Shown here: one piece after another, positions 17,941 to 27,907 of the stretch
How positions within the stretch are numbered: the first letter of the stretch is position 1
How the letters are laid out: the number at the start of each line of letters is the position of its first letter
NCBI RefSeq assembly: GCF_020091585.1
Contig: NZ_CP083582.1
Coordinates: forward strand, 1,550,001 to 1,614,000
Reading direction: 5' to 3'
DNA: 64,000 nt
Origin: Kovacikia minuta CCNUW1
Lineage (GTDB): Bacteria > Cyanobacteriota > Cyanobacteriia > Leptolyngbyales > Leptolyngbyaceae
The notes under the pieces: generated by a model
Told to the model about the DNA's origin: nothing
What the model saw: only the letters and a program-made list of their open reading frames with translations
The model's database searches: none
Translations under genes and position numbers: made by a program

Positions 17941-17972
17941 GACCTCCGAGGTTTTTGAAAACCTCGGAGGTC
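17941..17972. repeat. Perfect palindrome (15-bp arms, 2-base loop)
   Basis: GACCTCCGAGGTTTT (17941-17955) and AAAACCTCGGAGGTC (17958-17972) are perfectly complementary. The short loop suggests a cruciform or dispersed palindromic repeat rather than a normal terminator, though it could also end transcription from either side. Confidence 0.8.
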
Positions 17973-18137
17973 TAAGCAGCGCAGATCACAGCAAATGCTG
18001 CACATCAACGCAGGATGTTGACTTTATACACTTTAACGTGTAAATTGTTTTTTGTTGGTTTATGGATCGATAGCCATCGCCACAAAGGTTAGAACACCTT
18101 TTAATTCTGAACACCTTTGCTAAGGGCTATTGATTCC

Positions 18138-18170
18138 CTGTCACCTGTCACCTGTCACCTGTCACCTACC
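18138..18170. repeat. STRR: CACCTGT-type
   Basis: Four tandem copies of TGTCACC(T) followed by degenerate copies up to the ATG at 18188. Confidence 0.85.
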
Positions 18171-18187
18171 ACCTCTCCCCTCTCTCC

Positions 18188-18511
18188 ATGCAAAAACTTG
18201 GTTCAGTTATCCCTTGCCAATCTCCCTCCTGTAAACTTCCCTCCCCCGTTCATCAAATGCCTACAAATTTTTTGGTTGAATCTGGCGAATCCTCCTCCAC
18301 GCCTTCATCGGTTTCCAATTTCGAGGAACAACCCGTCGATCGGGAACCACTCAGGGTTCTGGTGATTGGTTCTCGCCAGGGAGTAGTCCGTACCATTCAA
18401 ACCTTGTATCGTCTCCGCTTTGCCGAAGTCAGAGAATGGAGTCCACTCATGCCTGGCCCCAATCCAGGAGAAGTGATGAGCATCTTAACCCGGTACCTCT
18501 CGACGAATTAG
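18188..18511 (+). CDS. Small conserved cyanobacterial protein
   Basis: The ordered part is the C-terminal ~55 residues: PLRVLVIGSRQGVVRTIQTL, RLRFAEVREWSPLMPGPNPG and MSILTRYL. This block recurs as a small protein of unknown function across cyanobacteria. The N-terminus is less certain: ATG at 18188 gives a 107-residue product, ATG at 18257 (MPTNFLVES) an 84-residue one, and neither has a clear ribosome site. The residues before ~50 are low complexity (SGESSSTPSSVSNFEEQ). No membrane segment. It sits alone, upstream of the VCBS metalloprotease gene. Confidence 0.78.
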   Translation: MQKLGSVIPCQSPSCKLPSPVHQMPTNFLVESGESSSTPSSVSNFEEQPVDREPLRVLVIGSRQGVVRTIQTLYRLRFAEVREWSPLMPGPNPGEVMSILTRYLSTN

Positions 18512-18731
18512 CCCCGACTAAGGGTTGTAACGCTGGTTCTTCTGGTTGCCCCAACAAGAATTAAGGGTAAACCTAATTTCTTCACTTTATACATGTGGGA
18601 TCAGTATTTTCCGATGGATTCTTCATTAAGGGTTTAACTACATGAGGTTAAAGAAAATTTTTAGAAGGGGTCAGCATCAGGATTAGGGCAAAACGGTATA
18701 CGGTAAGACCATATTCGCTTCGATTAGTCCG

Positions 18732-20954
18732 ATGTCTGCCGAAACTACCCGTACTATTACGAGTTCCAACTTATACAGTTCTCAACCATCGTTTACCCAG
18801 ACTTTATCAACCTCTGCCACAACTGAGCTAACTACTCGCTCCGTTAATTCAGATCAACTGCTCGATTCTCCTATCCCCGGCTATTCTCTTCGCCCTGGCA
18901 ATAGCCGAGTTCAGGCAGACTTTGATAATGATGGTCAGGAGGACTTGCTCTGGCGGAATTATTCCAGTGGTCAGAACCTGCTGTGGTTGATGAACGGCAC
19001 CACGATCGCGACCTATGCACCCTTGGCGTCCGTTAAAGATATAAACTGGCGAATTCAGGGAACTGGAGACTTTACGGGAGACGGACAGATTGATATCCTA
19101 TGGCGAAACTATAACACCGGGCAAAACGTAATTTGGGCAATGAACCCGGCACTGGAAGTTTCAGCCATCTCTCTTGCTTCAGTAAAAGGTTCCCACTGGC
19201 AAATTCAAGGAACAGGGGATATTACAGGCGATGGACAGATTGATATCCTGTGGCGAAACTATAACACCGGGCAAAATGTGGTCTGGGCAATGAGTGGGAC
19301 TACGTTGTCTACCGCTGTCTCCCTGCCAGATGCGCCTGGAGACAATCTTAGAATTGCCGCTACAGGGGATTTTAATCAGGACGGATGGGTTGATGTCCTG
19401 TGGCGAAATTATTTATCTGGGGACAACCTGATTTGGCTAATGAATGGGACAACCCTTTCGAGTGTTGCTTCCCTGGCACCTTTATTGAATCTTAATTGGC
19501 AGATTCGTGCAGCAGGGGATTACAACGACGATGGCAAGCTCGATATCACCTGGCGATCGGCTACTTCTGGTGAGGGAGTTGTCTGGTTGATGAATGGGCT
19601 TGCCTTCAGTACCAGTGTTGCATTGCCAACGGTACCCAGTTCAAACTGGCAAATTGCCCAACAGGATGTGTTGCCAGTTTCCAGTTCTGTCATCATCAGC
19701 AATCTTGCTTTTGGTGGGGAAGAAGGAGGACGGGGAACATTCCAGATCCAATTGCGCCAGGCACCTACTGCCAACGTCACCGTAACGTTTGAATCTAACC
19801 GTTTTTTGACGCTAGACGCGGACAATATTATTCAAAATGGCACCCAAACCACGATTACCTTTACCCCTAACAACTGGAGCCAACCTCAAACCATCGGGTT
19901 TATCGCTGAGGTGGATGATTCCAGTGCCGATCGTTTCATGGGCAATACTGTCAGCTACACCCTTGGCGGAAATTTGTCGTCCCAGGGGACGATCGATCTG
20001 GGTCATGTTGCCAATACCTATGCGCCCGATCCGACTCGGTTTAACATTGACCTGGACTTTCGCAACGACTCCTTAGGCTTTTGGACTTCGGAACGGCAGG
20101 CAATTGCCCATCAGGCTGCAAATGACTGGGCAGCAGCGATCGCGAACGAATGGAATGACTTTCAGCTAAATAGTACCTTGAGGCGATTAGATAATAGTTC
20201 CGCCAGAACCTACCAGTTCGCCACCCAGCGTTATGTGGATGATGTAGTTGTCTTCGTCAATAATTATCAGGGAAGTTCCAATGGCGAAGCAGCCCTGGGA
20301 GGGCCAGACTACGAATTTGGTGGTTGGGTCAATTCCCCAGAATTAATGCCACGGGTAGGGCAAATTGCTATCAATCCTGCTATCTTTGCCGACCAACCCG
20401 CTCAGATTCTATACGATGTGGTCTCCCACGAAATTGGGCACGTTTTGGGATTAGTTGGCTTAAATTGGGTGAGCTTTTCTCTACAAGATCGGGCGCAAGC
20501 TCAAACGGGCACATTTAACGGTGCCTACGCCACTAAGGCGAATGGGGGAAACCCAGTTCCGCTCCAGTCTCAAAACGGTGGAGACTTTGCCCATCCTGCC
20601 GCACAGGTTCGCTCGATCATGTCCTACGGCTGGATTTATACCCTGTCCCGCCCTAGCGAAATCGATTTCGCTATGCTGGCAGATAGCGGCTACCGCGTCT
20701 ACGGGGTGACAGATTTCCCGGCTAATTCCCCTAACTCAACGGGTAATGCAAATACGAATCCATCTCCAACAGAACCAACACGACCGATTCCAGCCGCTAA
20801 AAGCCCGGAGGATTCTGTTCTTGAATCAACAGGCGTTACTCTTGGCGATCGTCTGCCGGTAGCGGCTGCTCTCAACCTTTCCTGCCAGTGTTTATTCTGC
20901 TCTGCGCTGGCGGGATCTTTCAATCTATTTGTTATGCTGCCAAATCTCTTCTGA
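18732..20954 (+). CDS. VCBS/FG-GAP-repeat protein with zinc metalloprotease domain
   Basis: Residues ~55-310 are five tandem ~50-residue FG-GAP/VCBS-like repeats, each with a Ca-binding-like D-x-[ND]-x-DG core (DFDNDGQED, DFTGDGQID, DITGDGQID, DFNQDGWVD, DYNDDGKLD) followed by LWRNY. A Calx-beta-like stretch follows (~320-420), then a metalloprotease region with SHEIGHVLGLVG and the Met-turn RSIMSYG. In HExxHxxGxxH metzincins position 11 is His; here it is Gly, so another residue (perhaps the His of DFAHP upstream of the Met-turn) would be the third zinc ligand. There is no Sec signal peptide; a calcium-repeat exoprotein without one fits type I-like export (inference). The last ~30 residues are oddly hydrophobic and Cys-rich. 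Confidence 0.85.
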   Translation: MSAETTRTITSSNLYSSQPSFTQTLSTSATTELTTRSVNSDQLLDSPIPGYSLRPGNSRVQADFDNDGQEDLLWRNYSSGQNLLWLMNGTTIATYAPLASVKDINWRIQGTGDFTGDGQIDILWRNYNTGQNVIWAMNPALEVSAISLASVKGSHWQIQGTGDITGDGQIDILWRNYNTGQNVVWAMSGTTLSTAVSLPDAPGDNLRIAATGDFNQDGWVDVLWRNYLSGDNLIWLMNGTTLSSVASLAPLLNLNWQIRAAGDYNDDGKLDITWRSATSGEGVVWLMNGLAFSTSVALPTVPSSNWQIAQQDVLPVSSSVIISNLAFGGEEGGRGTFQIQLRQAPTANVTVTFESNRFLTLDADNIIQNGTQTTITFTPNNWSQPQTIGFIAEVDDSSADRFMGNTVSYTLGGNLSSQGTIDLGHVANTYAPDPTRFNIDLDFRNDSLGFWTSERQAIAHQAANDWAAAIANEWNDFQLNSTLRRLDNSSARTYQFATQRYVDDVVVFVNNYQGSSNGEAALGGPDYEFGGWVNSPELMPRVGQIAINPAIFADQPAQILYDVVSHEIGHVLGLVGLNWVSFSLQDRAQAQTGTFNGAYATKANGGNPVPLQSQNGGDFAHPAAQVRSIMSYGWIYTLSRPSEIDFAMLADSGYRVYGVTDFPANSPNSTGNANTNPSPTEPTRPIPAAKSPEDSVLESTGVTLGDRLPVAAALNLSCQCLFCSALAGSFNLFVMLPNLF

Positions 20955-21090
20955 GAGAGCATTCAAAATGCTTATCTATTAGCTCAACATGTTCTAGAGG
21001 GTTATTGGTCGAAGAAGGAAGGCTATCGCTGAAGCAATTACAGAGCGATAAAAGTCAGTAGAGTTAAAATTTCAATAGCTGAACAGTGCT

Positions 21091-21687
21091 ATGAGCGACT
21101 TAAATCTCAGCGATGTGGAATTCCTCTTTGATCCAGTCTACTGGAGTTGGGGGCCATGTTTTCAGGTCATATTTTTCTTTGAGAAGAAGTGCCCCTTATC
21201 AGTTTTTGAAGATGCGCTTCTAGCTGACTTGATTGTTTCCAGTTTCTCAGTGGAGATTTTTTCTTCAAAGGATACATCGAGGCGATGTGTTCTTAGAGCA
21301 GAGAATTGGACAACTCCTCTTGGATTTATTTATTTTCAAATGGATCGGGGTGACCATGATGATTATTTTCTCTCAACCTACCCTCGACAAGTTGAGCGGC
21401 ACTGTGGCCAGTTGTATTGGCGAGACTTAGAAAACATCCAACCAGTCATAAATTTGCATATAGGACTGATTGCTTTCATTAACCGGCTTCACACCTGTTT
21501 AGGATTTCATCACGTCCTCATTCATCACGAGGATGCCCCGTGGTTTGAGCGGGGTAGTCTTCAAGCTCCAGGGATTCTCATTTATGCTTGGATTGCCAAA
21601 TATGCTGGCTTAGAGATCCAACAAACTATTGAACCATGCTATGCACTTTCGCCGTTCGAGAACAGTACGACAACCGAGGCAGCATAA
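21091..21687 (+). CDS. Hypothetical protein, 198 aa
   Basis: Not a family I recognise. The sequence is soluble, rich in aromatic residues (DPVYWSWGPCFQVIFFFEKK), with no signal peptide. A His-rich stretch LHTCLGFHHVLIHHEDAPW in the middle could bind metal, but the pattern is not diagnostic. It is a single gene between the metalloprotease and the HicBA pair, in an area of accessory character. Composition is less GC-rich and has fewer HIP1 sites than its neighbours, consistent with acquired DNA. Confidence 0.65.
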   Translation: MSDLNLSDVEFLFDPVYWSWGPCFQVIFFFEKKCPLSVFEDALLADLIVSSFSVEIFSSKDTSRRCVLRAENWTTPLGFIYFQMDRGDHDDYFLSTYPRQVERHCGQLYWRDLENIQPVINLHIGLIAFINRLHTCLGFHHVLIHHEDAPWFERGSLQAPGILIYAWIAKYAGLEIQQTIEPCYALSPFENSTTTEAA

Positions 21688-21901
21688 CAAGCGTGGTGCA
21701 ACGGATTGCTAATATTTACTTCGTGGAATTGCAAAGATCTTACAACCGCTGACCACGGTCGTTTAGATCTCAAAACTCCTGTACCTTGTTTTCTTAGCTT
21801 AGATGGAATTAGAAACCAAATAATCCTGAGGCACCTGATGGTCACTGGAAGAAAGTGATGGATGCTATCCTTTTTGTAGAGGGCTTTGAGGATGAAACAC
21901 G

Positions 21902-22111
21902 ATGAAGAGCCGTAGTTTCACAGTCATTCTTCATAAAGAAGATGATATGTACGTTGCTGAATGTCTAGAGGTTGGCACGGTTGATCAAGGGGAAACAATC
22001 GAGCAGGCGATCGCAGGTTTGAGAGAGGCAACACGGCTCTACTTAGAAGAATTCCCCCTACCTGAAACTTCTCCTAGATTTGTGACTAGTATTGAGGTCA
22101 GCTATGCCTAA
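21902..22111 (+). CDS. hicB: HicB-family antitoxin
   Basis: 69 residues with the partial RNase H-like HicB core: FTVILHKEDDMYVAECLEVG, then the QGETIEQAIAGLREATRLYL helix. It lacks the C-terminal DNA-binding domain of longer HicB proteins, so it presumably only neutralises HicA. It precedes hicA, the reverse of the E. coli order, and its last codons overlap the hicA start. The pair should act as a type II toxin-antitoxin module in the cytosol. Confidence 0.9.
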   Translation: MKSRSFTVILHKEDDMYVAECLEVGTVDQGETIEQAIAGLREATRLYLEEFPLPETSPRFVTSIEVSYA

Positions 22112-22331
22112 AATGCCACGAATCTCGAGCAGAGAAGCAATTCGGGCATTGGAGCGTTTAGGATTTGAGCAAGTTCGTCAATCTGGTAGCCATGTTGTCC
22201 TGAAGAAAGAGTCCGAAGAAGGGGAAATTGGTTGTGTTGTCCCTATGCATCGAGAATTGAAGGTTGGTACGTTGAGTGGCATTCTCAAACAAGCACAAGT
22301 TACGGTCGAAGAGTTCATTGGGAGTCTGTGA
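22104..22331 (+). CDS. hicA: HicA-family mRNA interferase toxin
   Basis: 75 residues from ATG at 22104 (MPKMPRISSREAIRALER). The dsRBD-like HicA fold is shown by GFEQVRQSGSHVVLKK, in which the His after GS is the catalytic residue, and by the C-terminal LKVGTLSGILKQAQVTVEEF. HicA cleaves mRNA independent of ribosomes; HicB blocks it. The ATG lies inside the last codons of hicB (8-base overlap), giving coupled translation. An in-frame TTG at 22092 is a less likely start. Confidence 0.92.
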   Translation: MPKMPRISSREAIRALERLGFEQVRQSGSHVVLKKESEEGEIGCVVPMHRELKVGTLSGILKQAQVTVEEFIGSL

Positions 22332-22589
22332 GATCTAGCGATTCAAATGCAGCGGACGGTTGAGAGCGGCTGGTGCTGAATTCGAGGTTATCTGCTGCTG
22401 CTGATTTGAGTCGATACCAATCATTTGAGTCAGGCGATCGGGATTTGCTAATAAGCGAGAATTAGATTACTCAATTTTGGGGGTTGGGTTGAGGGGTAAA
22501 AAATCCCTGAATTCTGTGTTCTGAAATTAAATTTGTGTGCTATTACGGTCTAGGGAATACGAATTTCCAAAATTTGAGGGACATCCATA

Positions 22590-23138
22590 ATGCAACTTTC
22601 TCCAAAGATTTCAGCCACACTTCGCCAAACCCTGCCTCTGGGGATTGCTTCTACGCTGGCGATCGCACCTCTCTTCCTTTCTGCTGGCACCGTTGCTGCC
22701 AAACCGATTTATTTTGATGGAAGTTATGTGGGAGCTGGGATTGCGGCGGGTGTAACCAATGGCGGTCAGCAAGGGGACGCCGCTACTTTCGGCGGCAATA
22801 TTCAAGGTCGGGTTGCAATTCCGGGTGCACCAATTTCCGTTCGGGGCGCGGTTCTATTTACTGGCAGCAATAGCACAGTCATCCCCGCCCTTACCTATGA
22901 TGTCCCGATCGCGGATAACGTCAATGTGTATCTAGGAGGTGGCTACTCCTTTGTCCAAAAAGATGGCGAACCGACTCCTTTAGGTAACCGGGATGCTGCC
23001 GTCGTTATGGCAGGAGCAGAAGCGGGCATTGGTGAGTACATCGTCGGCTATGGTGATGTCAAATGGGGAATTGACGCCTACAAAAACAGTCCCGCATCTG
23101 CCCTCAGTATTCAAGCCGGACTGGGCTACCGATTTTAG
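22590..23138 (+). CDS. Outer-membrane beta-barrel-like protein
   Basis: A Sec signal peptide covers residues 1-37 (LPLGIASTLAIAPLFLSAGT then VAA-K). The mature part is glycine-rich with alternating hydrophobic strands (SYVGAGIAAGVTN, FGGNIQGRVAI, VNVYLGGGYSFVQ) and ends in an aromatic-terminated strand, LSIQAGLGYRF, the classic BamA-recognised C-terminus. Length (182 aa) suggests an 8-stranded barrel. Similar small OMPs are common in cyanobacteria; substrate unknown. Its own upstream region (22332-22589) shows no other gene. Confidence 0.85.
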   Translation: MQLSPKISATLRQTLPLGIASTLAIAPLFLSAGTVAAKPIYFDGSYVGAGIAAGVTNGGQQGDAATFGGNIQGRVAIPGAPISVRGAVLFTGSNSTVIPALTYDVPIADNVNVYLGGGYSFVQKDGEPTPLGNRDAAVVMAGAEAGIGEYIVGYGDVKWGIDAYKNSPASALSIQAGLGYRF

Positions 23139-23326
23139 GTTGAAGGGAGTTGTTTGGGTTGGGGCTTTGGGAATTAGGAGAAAACCAATGACCAATAACC
23201 TCTAATCAATTAATCAATGACCGGTAGCTAAATTTCTATATCCAGCTCCGATTTCCTCCGGAGTGAGGTTCCTCCTGTCTGGGTTTCTTTGCCAACATGG
23301 AGGAAAACGATATAGGAGGTTAAGAA

Positions 23327-24170
23327 ATGGCTATTTCACCTAGAGAAAAAATTTCAACCGATTTGAAGCAGGTTCAAGAGGTTGGGAAATTGCGCAGCGA
23401 TCGTATCCGGGAAATTATCCGTCAGGCTGTTTTTGAGATGCAAACGGAGTTTCAGGAAGGGTCCGTGGAGTTCCGCGCAGCCATAAAAGATGCCCTTTTC
23501 GGGAGCGATCGCGTCGCTTCACGAAAGTAGCAAGGAAGCCAAAGAGGAAATCACAGCATCCGTTGAAGGAATAATTGACGGCATCAGCCAAAAAAGCCAG
23601 GAAAAGATTTCTCAAACAGAAGCCGAAATTCAGCGGTTGCAAGCAGAGTTGACACGGCAAGAAGAAGCCCTGGAACAGCAGGTGCAGACTGGTTTGGCTG
23701 GAATCCAAGAAGCAGGTAAGGAAGCCCCAGCGGCGATCCAAGAACAAATTGAAACGGCGATCGCCACGCTTCAAGACAGCGAAGAAGTTGCCCTGTTGAA
23801 AAAACGGTATGCCCAACTCCAGGCACAAATTGCTATTGTGCGGGCAAATCTGGCAGCCAACAGCGGTACGTACTACGATCGGGCGCGATCTCACTTAGAA
23901 GATGCCAAAAATTGGTATAGCAAAGCCCGTCCCAAAGCCGAAGAAGCAAAACATCAGGCAGATCAGACCTTTGAGCAGGTTCAGCAAAAAATTGGTGACG
24001 CTGGGACTGCCCTTGCCCAACGAGAGCGCCACGTCCGGAGACGCTTGAGCGAGTTACTTTACTACGCTGCTGAACTGGTTAGAGAAGGGAGACATAAACC
24101 CAATGACCAGTCGATCGCCCAACTCCCATCAACAGAAACCTCTTCTTTAGAGGAAGAAGTGAAGCGGTAG
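23327..24170 (+). pseudogene. Coiled-coil (DUF-type) protein interrupted by a one-base insertion
   Basis: Two overlapping frames encode one protein. The first (23327-) gives MAISPREKISTDLKQVQEVG through EFRAAIKDAL; the second continues with SGAIASLHESSKEAKEEITA to 24170. Removing one T from the TTTT run at 23496-23499 joins them exactly as DALSGAIASLHE, giving ~280 residues. The product is a long, highly charged helix (Ala/Glu/Lys/Gln-rich, no membrane segment), like cyanobacterial histidine-kinase-unrelated helical proteins of the apolipoprotein/PspA-like style; I do not assign a name. Ribosome site AGGAGG lies upstream of ATG at 23327, so the 5' part is real. The homopolymer context favours a slip or read error over decay. 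Confidence 0.8.
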
Positions 24171-24608
24171 GGAACGGCGAGTGAGACGCAGATGACCGAA
24201 TAAGGGGTGCAGGAGATTCAAAACTTAATTTCCTGCACTCCTGGTCTTGATCCCGACTGACAGCGGTTTTTAGATCAGTGAAGCCTTAGTTTTGTGAACT
24301 GGGGTGTGGTTAATCTAAAGGAAACTGGCTTTAAAACTTAAAACTCCTTAGCAAGTGTTTACAAACCATTTTTACACTCAACTCACAAGCCGTTTCTTGG
24401 CTCCTGATTCCTGCCTTTGTTCAGAATTTCTGTAGGAACCCCCCAGAAGCAGGAAAGCAATGATACGATCGACAATGCTGATTTAACAGAATTCCGACCG
24501 ACTTACCGGAAATCTTCCCCTAAAGGGAATCGCTTCTGGTCAGCGGAATGCTTTTAATCCTGCTCAAGGATTTTTTGTTTTTATACTGTCGATCCTACTG
24601 CCTCTCCA
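24171..24608. other. Upstream region of sir
   Basis: 438 bases with no gene. A CACTCCTGG/short inverted motifs are present but nothing diagnostic. It should contain the sir promoter and, given the sulfur role, possible regulator sites that I cannot identify by eye. Confidence 0.5.
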
Positions 24609-26607
24609 ATGGTTAATACTCAGACCCCCCCCGTTGTTCGCAAACCCTCCAAGGTTGAAGGTCTTAAGGAACGTAGCAATTTCCTGCGTGAGCCAGTCGC
24701 TTCCGAACTGTTGCTAGACACCACTCACTTCACAGAAGATGCGATCCAAATCTTAAAGTTTCATGGCTCTTACCAACAGGACAACCGGGATAATCGGATA
24801 AAAGGGCAGGAGAAGGACTACCAGTTTATGCTGCGGACGCGCAGCCCTGGCGGTTTTATTCCCCCTGAGCTGTATCTGACTCTGGATCGGCTGTCGGATG
24901 AATATGGCAACCACACGATTCGGGCAACCACACGGCAAGGGTTTCAGCTTCATGGCGTGTTGAAGAAAAACCTGAAGGCAACGATCGCGGCGATCGTCAC
25001 CAGTATGGGTTCTACCCTGGGAGCCTGTGGAGACTTAAATCGCAACGTTATGGCTCCCGCCGCTCCCTACAAGAACCGCCCAGAGTATACCTATGCCTGG
25101 GAATATGCTGATCGGGTTGCCGATCTGCTTACTCCCCAAACCGGAGCTTACTACGAAATTTGGCTGGATGGAGAAAAAGCAATTTCGGCTGAGGAAGATC
25201 CAACGGTGGCTGCTGCTCGTCAGCGCAATGGTACGGGAACCATTTTTCATGACCGGGAAGAACCCATCTACGGGGTACACTACATGCCCCGGAAGTTTAA
25301 GATCTGCGTTACAGTTCCGGGGGACAACTCAGTAGACCTGTTTTCCCAGGATCTCTGTCTGGTGGTTCTAACCAACTCTGAAGGAGAACTGGAAGGTTTC
25401 AACGTTTTTGCGGGGGGTGGGTTAGGGCGCACCCACAACAAAGAGGAAACCTTTCCCCGGCTTGCCGATCCAATCGGGTATGTGGAAAAGGCAGATGTGT
25501 ATGATCTGGTGAAGGCGATCGTGGCAACCCAACGGGACTACGGCGATCGCGACCGATCGTCGCCATGCCCGCATGAAATATCTGCTAGAAGATTGGGGGG
25601 TCGAACGGTTCCAGGATAAGGTCGAAAGCTACTTTGGTAAAAAAATTCAACCCCTCAAACCGCTGCCGGAATTCAAATATTTTGACTTCCTCGGCTGGCA
25701 TGAACAGGGCGATGGCAAATGGTTTGTTGGCATTTCGATTCAGAACGGTCGGATCAAGGATGAAGGTTCCTTACAACTGAAAACGGCATTGAAGGAAATT
25801 GTCCAAAAATTTAACCTGCCGATCCGGCTCACCCCTAGCCAGGATGTCATTCTCTACGAAATTGATGGGGAGCAGAAAGCAGAGATTCAAACCATCCTCA
25901 AGCGCTGTGGGATTAAAGGAGAGGATGAAATTGATCCGCTGGTACGCTATTCAATGGCGTGTCCAGCACTCCCTACCTGTGGGTTGGCAACCACCGAGTC
26001 TGAACGTGCCATCCCCAGCATTTTGGATCGGATTCGTGCTCTGCTGAATCAGGTGGGGCTGCCTGAGGAGCACTTCATCATCCGCATGACGGGTTGCCCC
26101 AATGGTTGTGCCCGCCCCTATCTTGCCGAATTGGGTTTTGTTGGCAATGGTCCCAACCTGTACCAGGTCTGGTTAGGGGCAGCCCCCAATCAAACCCGCC
26201 TCGCGCAGGTTTACATCGAAAAAATGAATGTCGATGATTTGGAAAAGACGCTGGAGCCGATCTTTGTTTACTTCAAGCAATCCCGCTTACCAGAAGAGGG
26301 ATTTGGCGATTTCTGCGATCGAGTTGGTTTGGATGCCATTCGTCAATATGTTGTTACCTATCAACCTGGTGGTTTTGTTGATGGCAATGGTGCTACCGAT
26401 AATGGCATTACCGATCATGGCGCTGCTGATACTGACGAATTAATCATTTCCTCCCAGTCCGGCAAGCCTACCAGAGTGCGTCGTCGCATTACGGTGCAGG
26501 AACCCCTCTACATTCGTCTACTAGAGGCTGCCGCCTCGAAGGGAATCCCGGTGAGCCAGATGGCCAATGAAGCGATCGAGGAGTATCTAAAGCAGAATCA
26601 AGAATGA
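24609..26607 (+). pseudogene. sir: Ferredoxin-dependent sulfite reductase, interrupted by a one-base insertion
   Basis: Frame 1 (24609-) carries the N-terminal half: [59 protein letters not shown]. Frame 2 continues from [19 protein letters not shown] to 26607 with the siroheme/4Fe-4S ligand cysteines ACPALPTCGLA and TGCPNGCARPY. Removing one G at 25551 (GGCGATCGCGACCGATCG) restores [15 protein letters not shown], the usual sequence. The enzyme (~665 residues) reduces sulfite to sulfide with six electrons from ferredoxin in sulfate assimilation. Length and motifs fit sulfite rather than nitrite reductase. The last ~45 residues (VRRRITVQEPLYIRLLEAAA and MANEAIEEYLKQ) look like a ribbon-helix-helix unit. 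An essential-type gene with one extra base suggests read error. Confidence 0.9.
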
Positions 26608-26632
26608 AGGGTCACACAATTTCCTGCCTGCC

Positions 26633-27622
26633 ATGAGACAGCTTTACTTCCTCGTTCCTGGAACTGGCGGCAAATATGCCTGTGGGGGGCTTTGGGCAGA
26701 ATTGAAAACCCTTAACCTGGCAAAGCAAATTTGCCCAGCAGAAGTTGTTACCTATCGTCAGCGGGAGAAAGGCAACCTTTTTCTGGATGACGTGGTCAAG
26801 CAACCGAACCTGGAAACAGTCATTTTTGTCCTTAGCTGGGGGTTTGACGTAGCCTATTTGACTGCCAAACTGAAGTCCTACAATGTGATCTATCACGCTC
26901 ATAGTGCGGGCTACGGTTTCAGCCTGCCGCCAGATATTCCCATTCTCGCGGTCAGCCGCAACACGATGGGATATTGGGGACAACACACCCCCAATTCCCT
27001 AATTTATTATTTGCCAAACCAAATTTCCGATCAATTTTGCAATCTTCATCTGGAACGGGATATTGATGTTCTGGTTCAAACCCGAAAAACATCTGAGTAT
27101 GTCATGCGGGAACTGGTTCCAGCTTTACAAAACCATTGCCGTGTCTACCTGATCGATTCCTACGTAGACGACCTGGCAATGTTATTCAATCGTAGCAAAG
27201 TTTATCTGTATGACTCTGCGGAATACTGGGCACAACAGAAGCTAAGTGAGGGCTTTGGGCTACCCCCAATGGAAGCCCTTGCCTGTGGCTGTCAGGTTTT
27301 TTCTAGCTTGAATGGTGCCCTAGCCGATTATTTAGATCCAGGCTTTAACTGCTACAAAATCGCTGTCTATTCCAAGGAATACGACATCCAACAAATTTTG
27401 ACAGCACTGAGAACGCCGTTACCCGCCCTGCCGGAATCTGTGTTAGCAGAATATCGAACAGACGCGATCGTTCAACGCCTCAGCCGCATTCTGGACGAAA
27501 TGAATACCTTCTTTGATTACAAACTGCACAACCCTTCCAATATCAAGAGCCTGACGAAATGGCGACTGGCACAGTTAAACTGGCAGCGGTTGCTGGCTAA
27601 GGTGCGGCGAAAATTTTTCTAA
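26633..27622 (+). CDS. Glycosyltransferase-like protein (GT-B, GT4-type)
   Basis: 329 residues. The N-terminus MRQLYFLVPGTGGKYACGGL has the glycine loop of GT-B enzymes; the C-terminal half has KLSEGFGLPPMEALACGCQV and FSSLNGALADYLDPGFNCYK, the nucleotide-sugar-binding E-x7-E pattern. It probably transfers a sugar in glycan or exopolysaccharide assembly. It starts 25 bases after sir but has no sulfur-linked sequence, so co-transcription is likely chance or read-through. Ends in a basic tail (WQRLLAKVRRKFF) that may bind the membrane surface. Confidence 0.8.
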   Translation: MRQLYFLVPGTGGKYACGGLWAELKTLNLAKQICPAEVVTYRQREKGNLFLDDVVKQPNLETVIFVLSWGFDVAYLTAKLKSYNVIYHAHSAGYGFSLPPDIPILAVSRNTMGYWGQHTPNSLIYYLPNQISDQFCNLHLERDIDVLVQTRKTSEYVMRELVPALQNHCRVYLIDSYVDDLAMLFNRSKVYLYDSAEYWAQQKLSEGFGLPPMEALACGCQVFSSLNGALADYLDPGFNCYKIAVYSKEYDIQQILTALRTPLPALPESVLAEYRTDAIVQRLSRILDEMNTFFDYKLHNPSNIKSLTKWRLAQLNWQRLLAKVRRKFF

Positions 27623-27907
27623 GACTCTAATAAACGGTTGCTTTATGGGTAGTGCCCCAAAGGGCAGGATGACGAGCGCGTAGCAGGGCGGGAATGCCCA
27701 TCATCATTCCCTTACACCATGATTCTCTATTCTTTCCCAAATAGGACTTCCTCTTTAATGATTTCCCTCACCTGCCTGTAAGGACAGGCGAATTAACTCT
27801 TTTGGATTCTGACTCCTATCTTCATTTTATTCAACAACAGTGCGCCACTCTTGAAAATAGAAGTTATCCTGGGGCTTAGTTCGAACTGCATTGTGGGAGG
27901 AGTAGGG

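Larger units (their letters stand above)
17791..18187. other. Repeat-rich intergenic region
   Basis: 397 bases between dam (-) and a small conserved gene (+). It contains the perfect palindrome at 17941-17972 and GTCACCT repeats at 18138-18170. No gene is seen. Confidence 0.6.
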
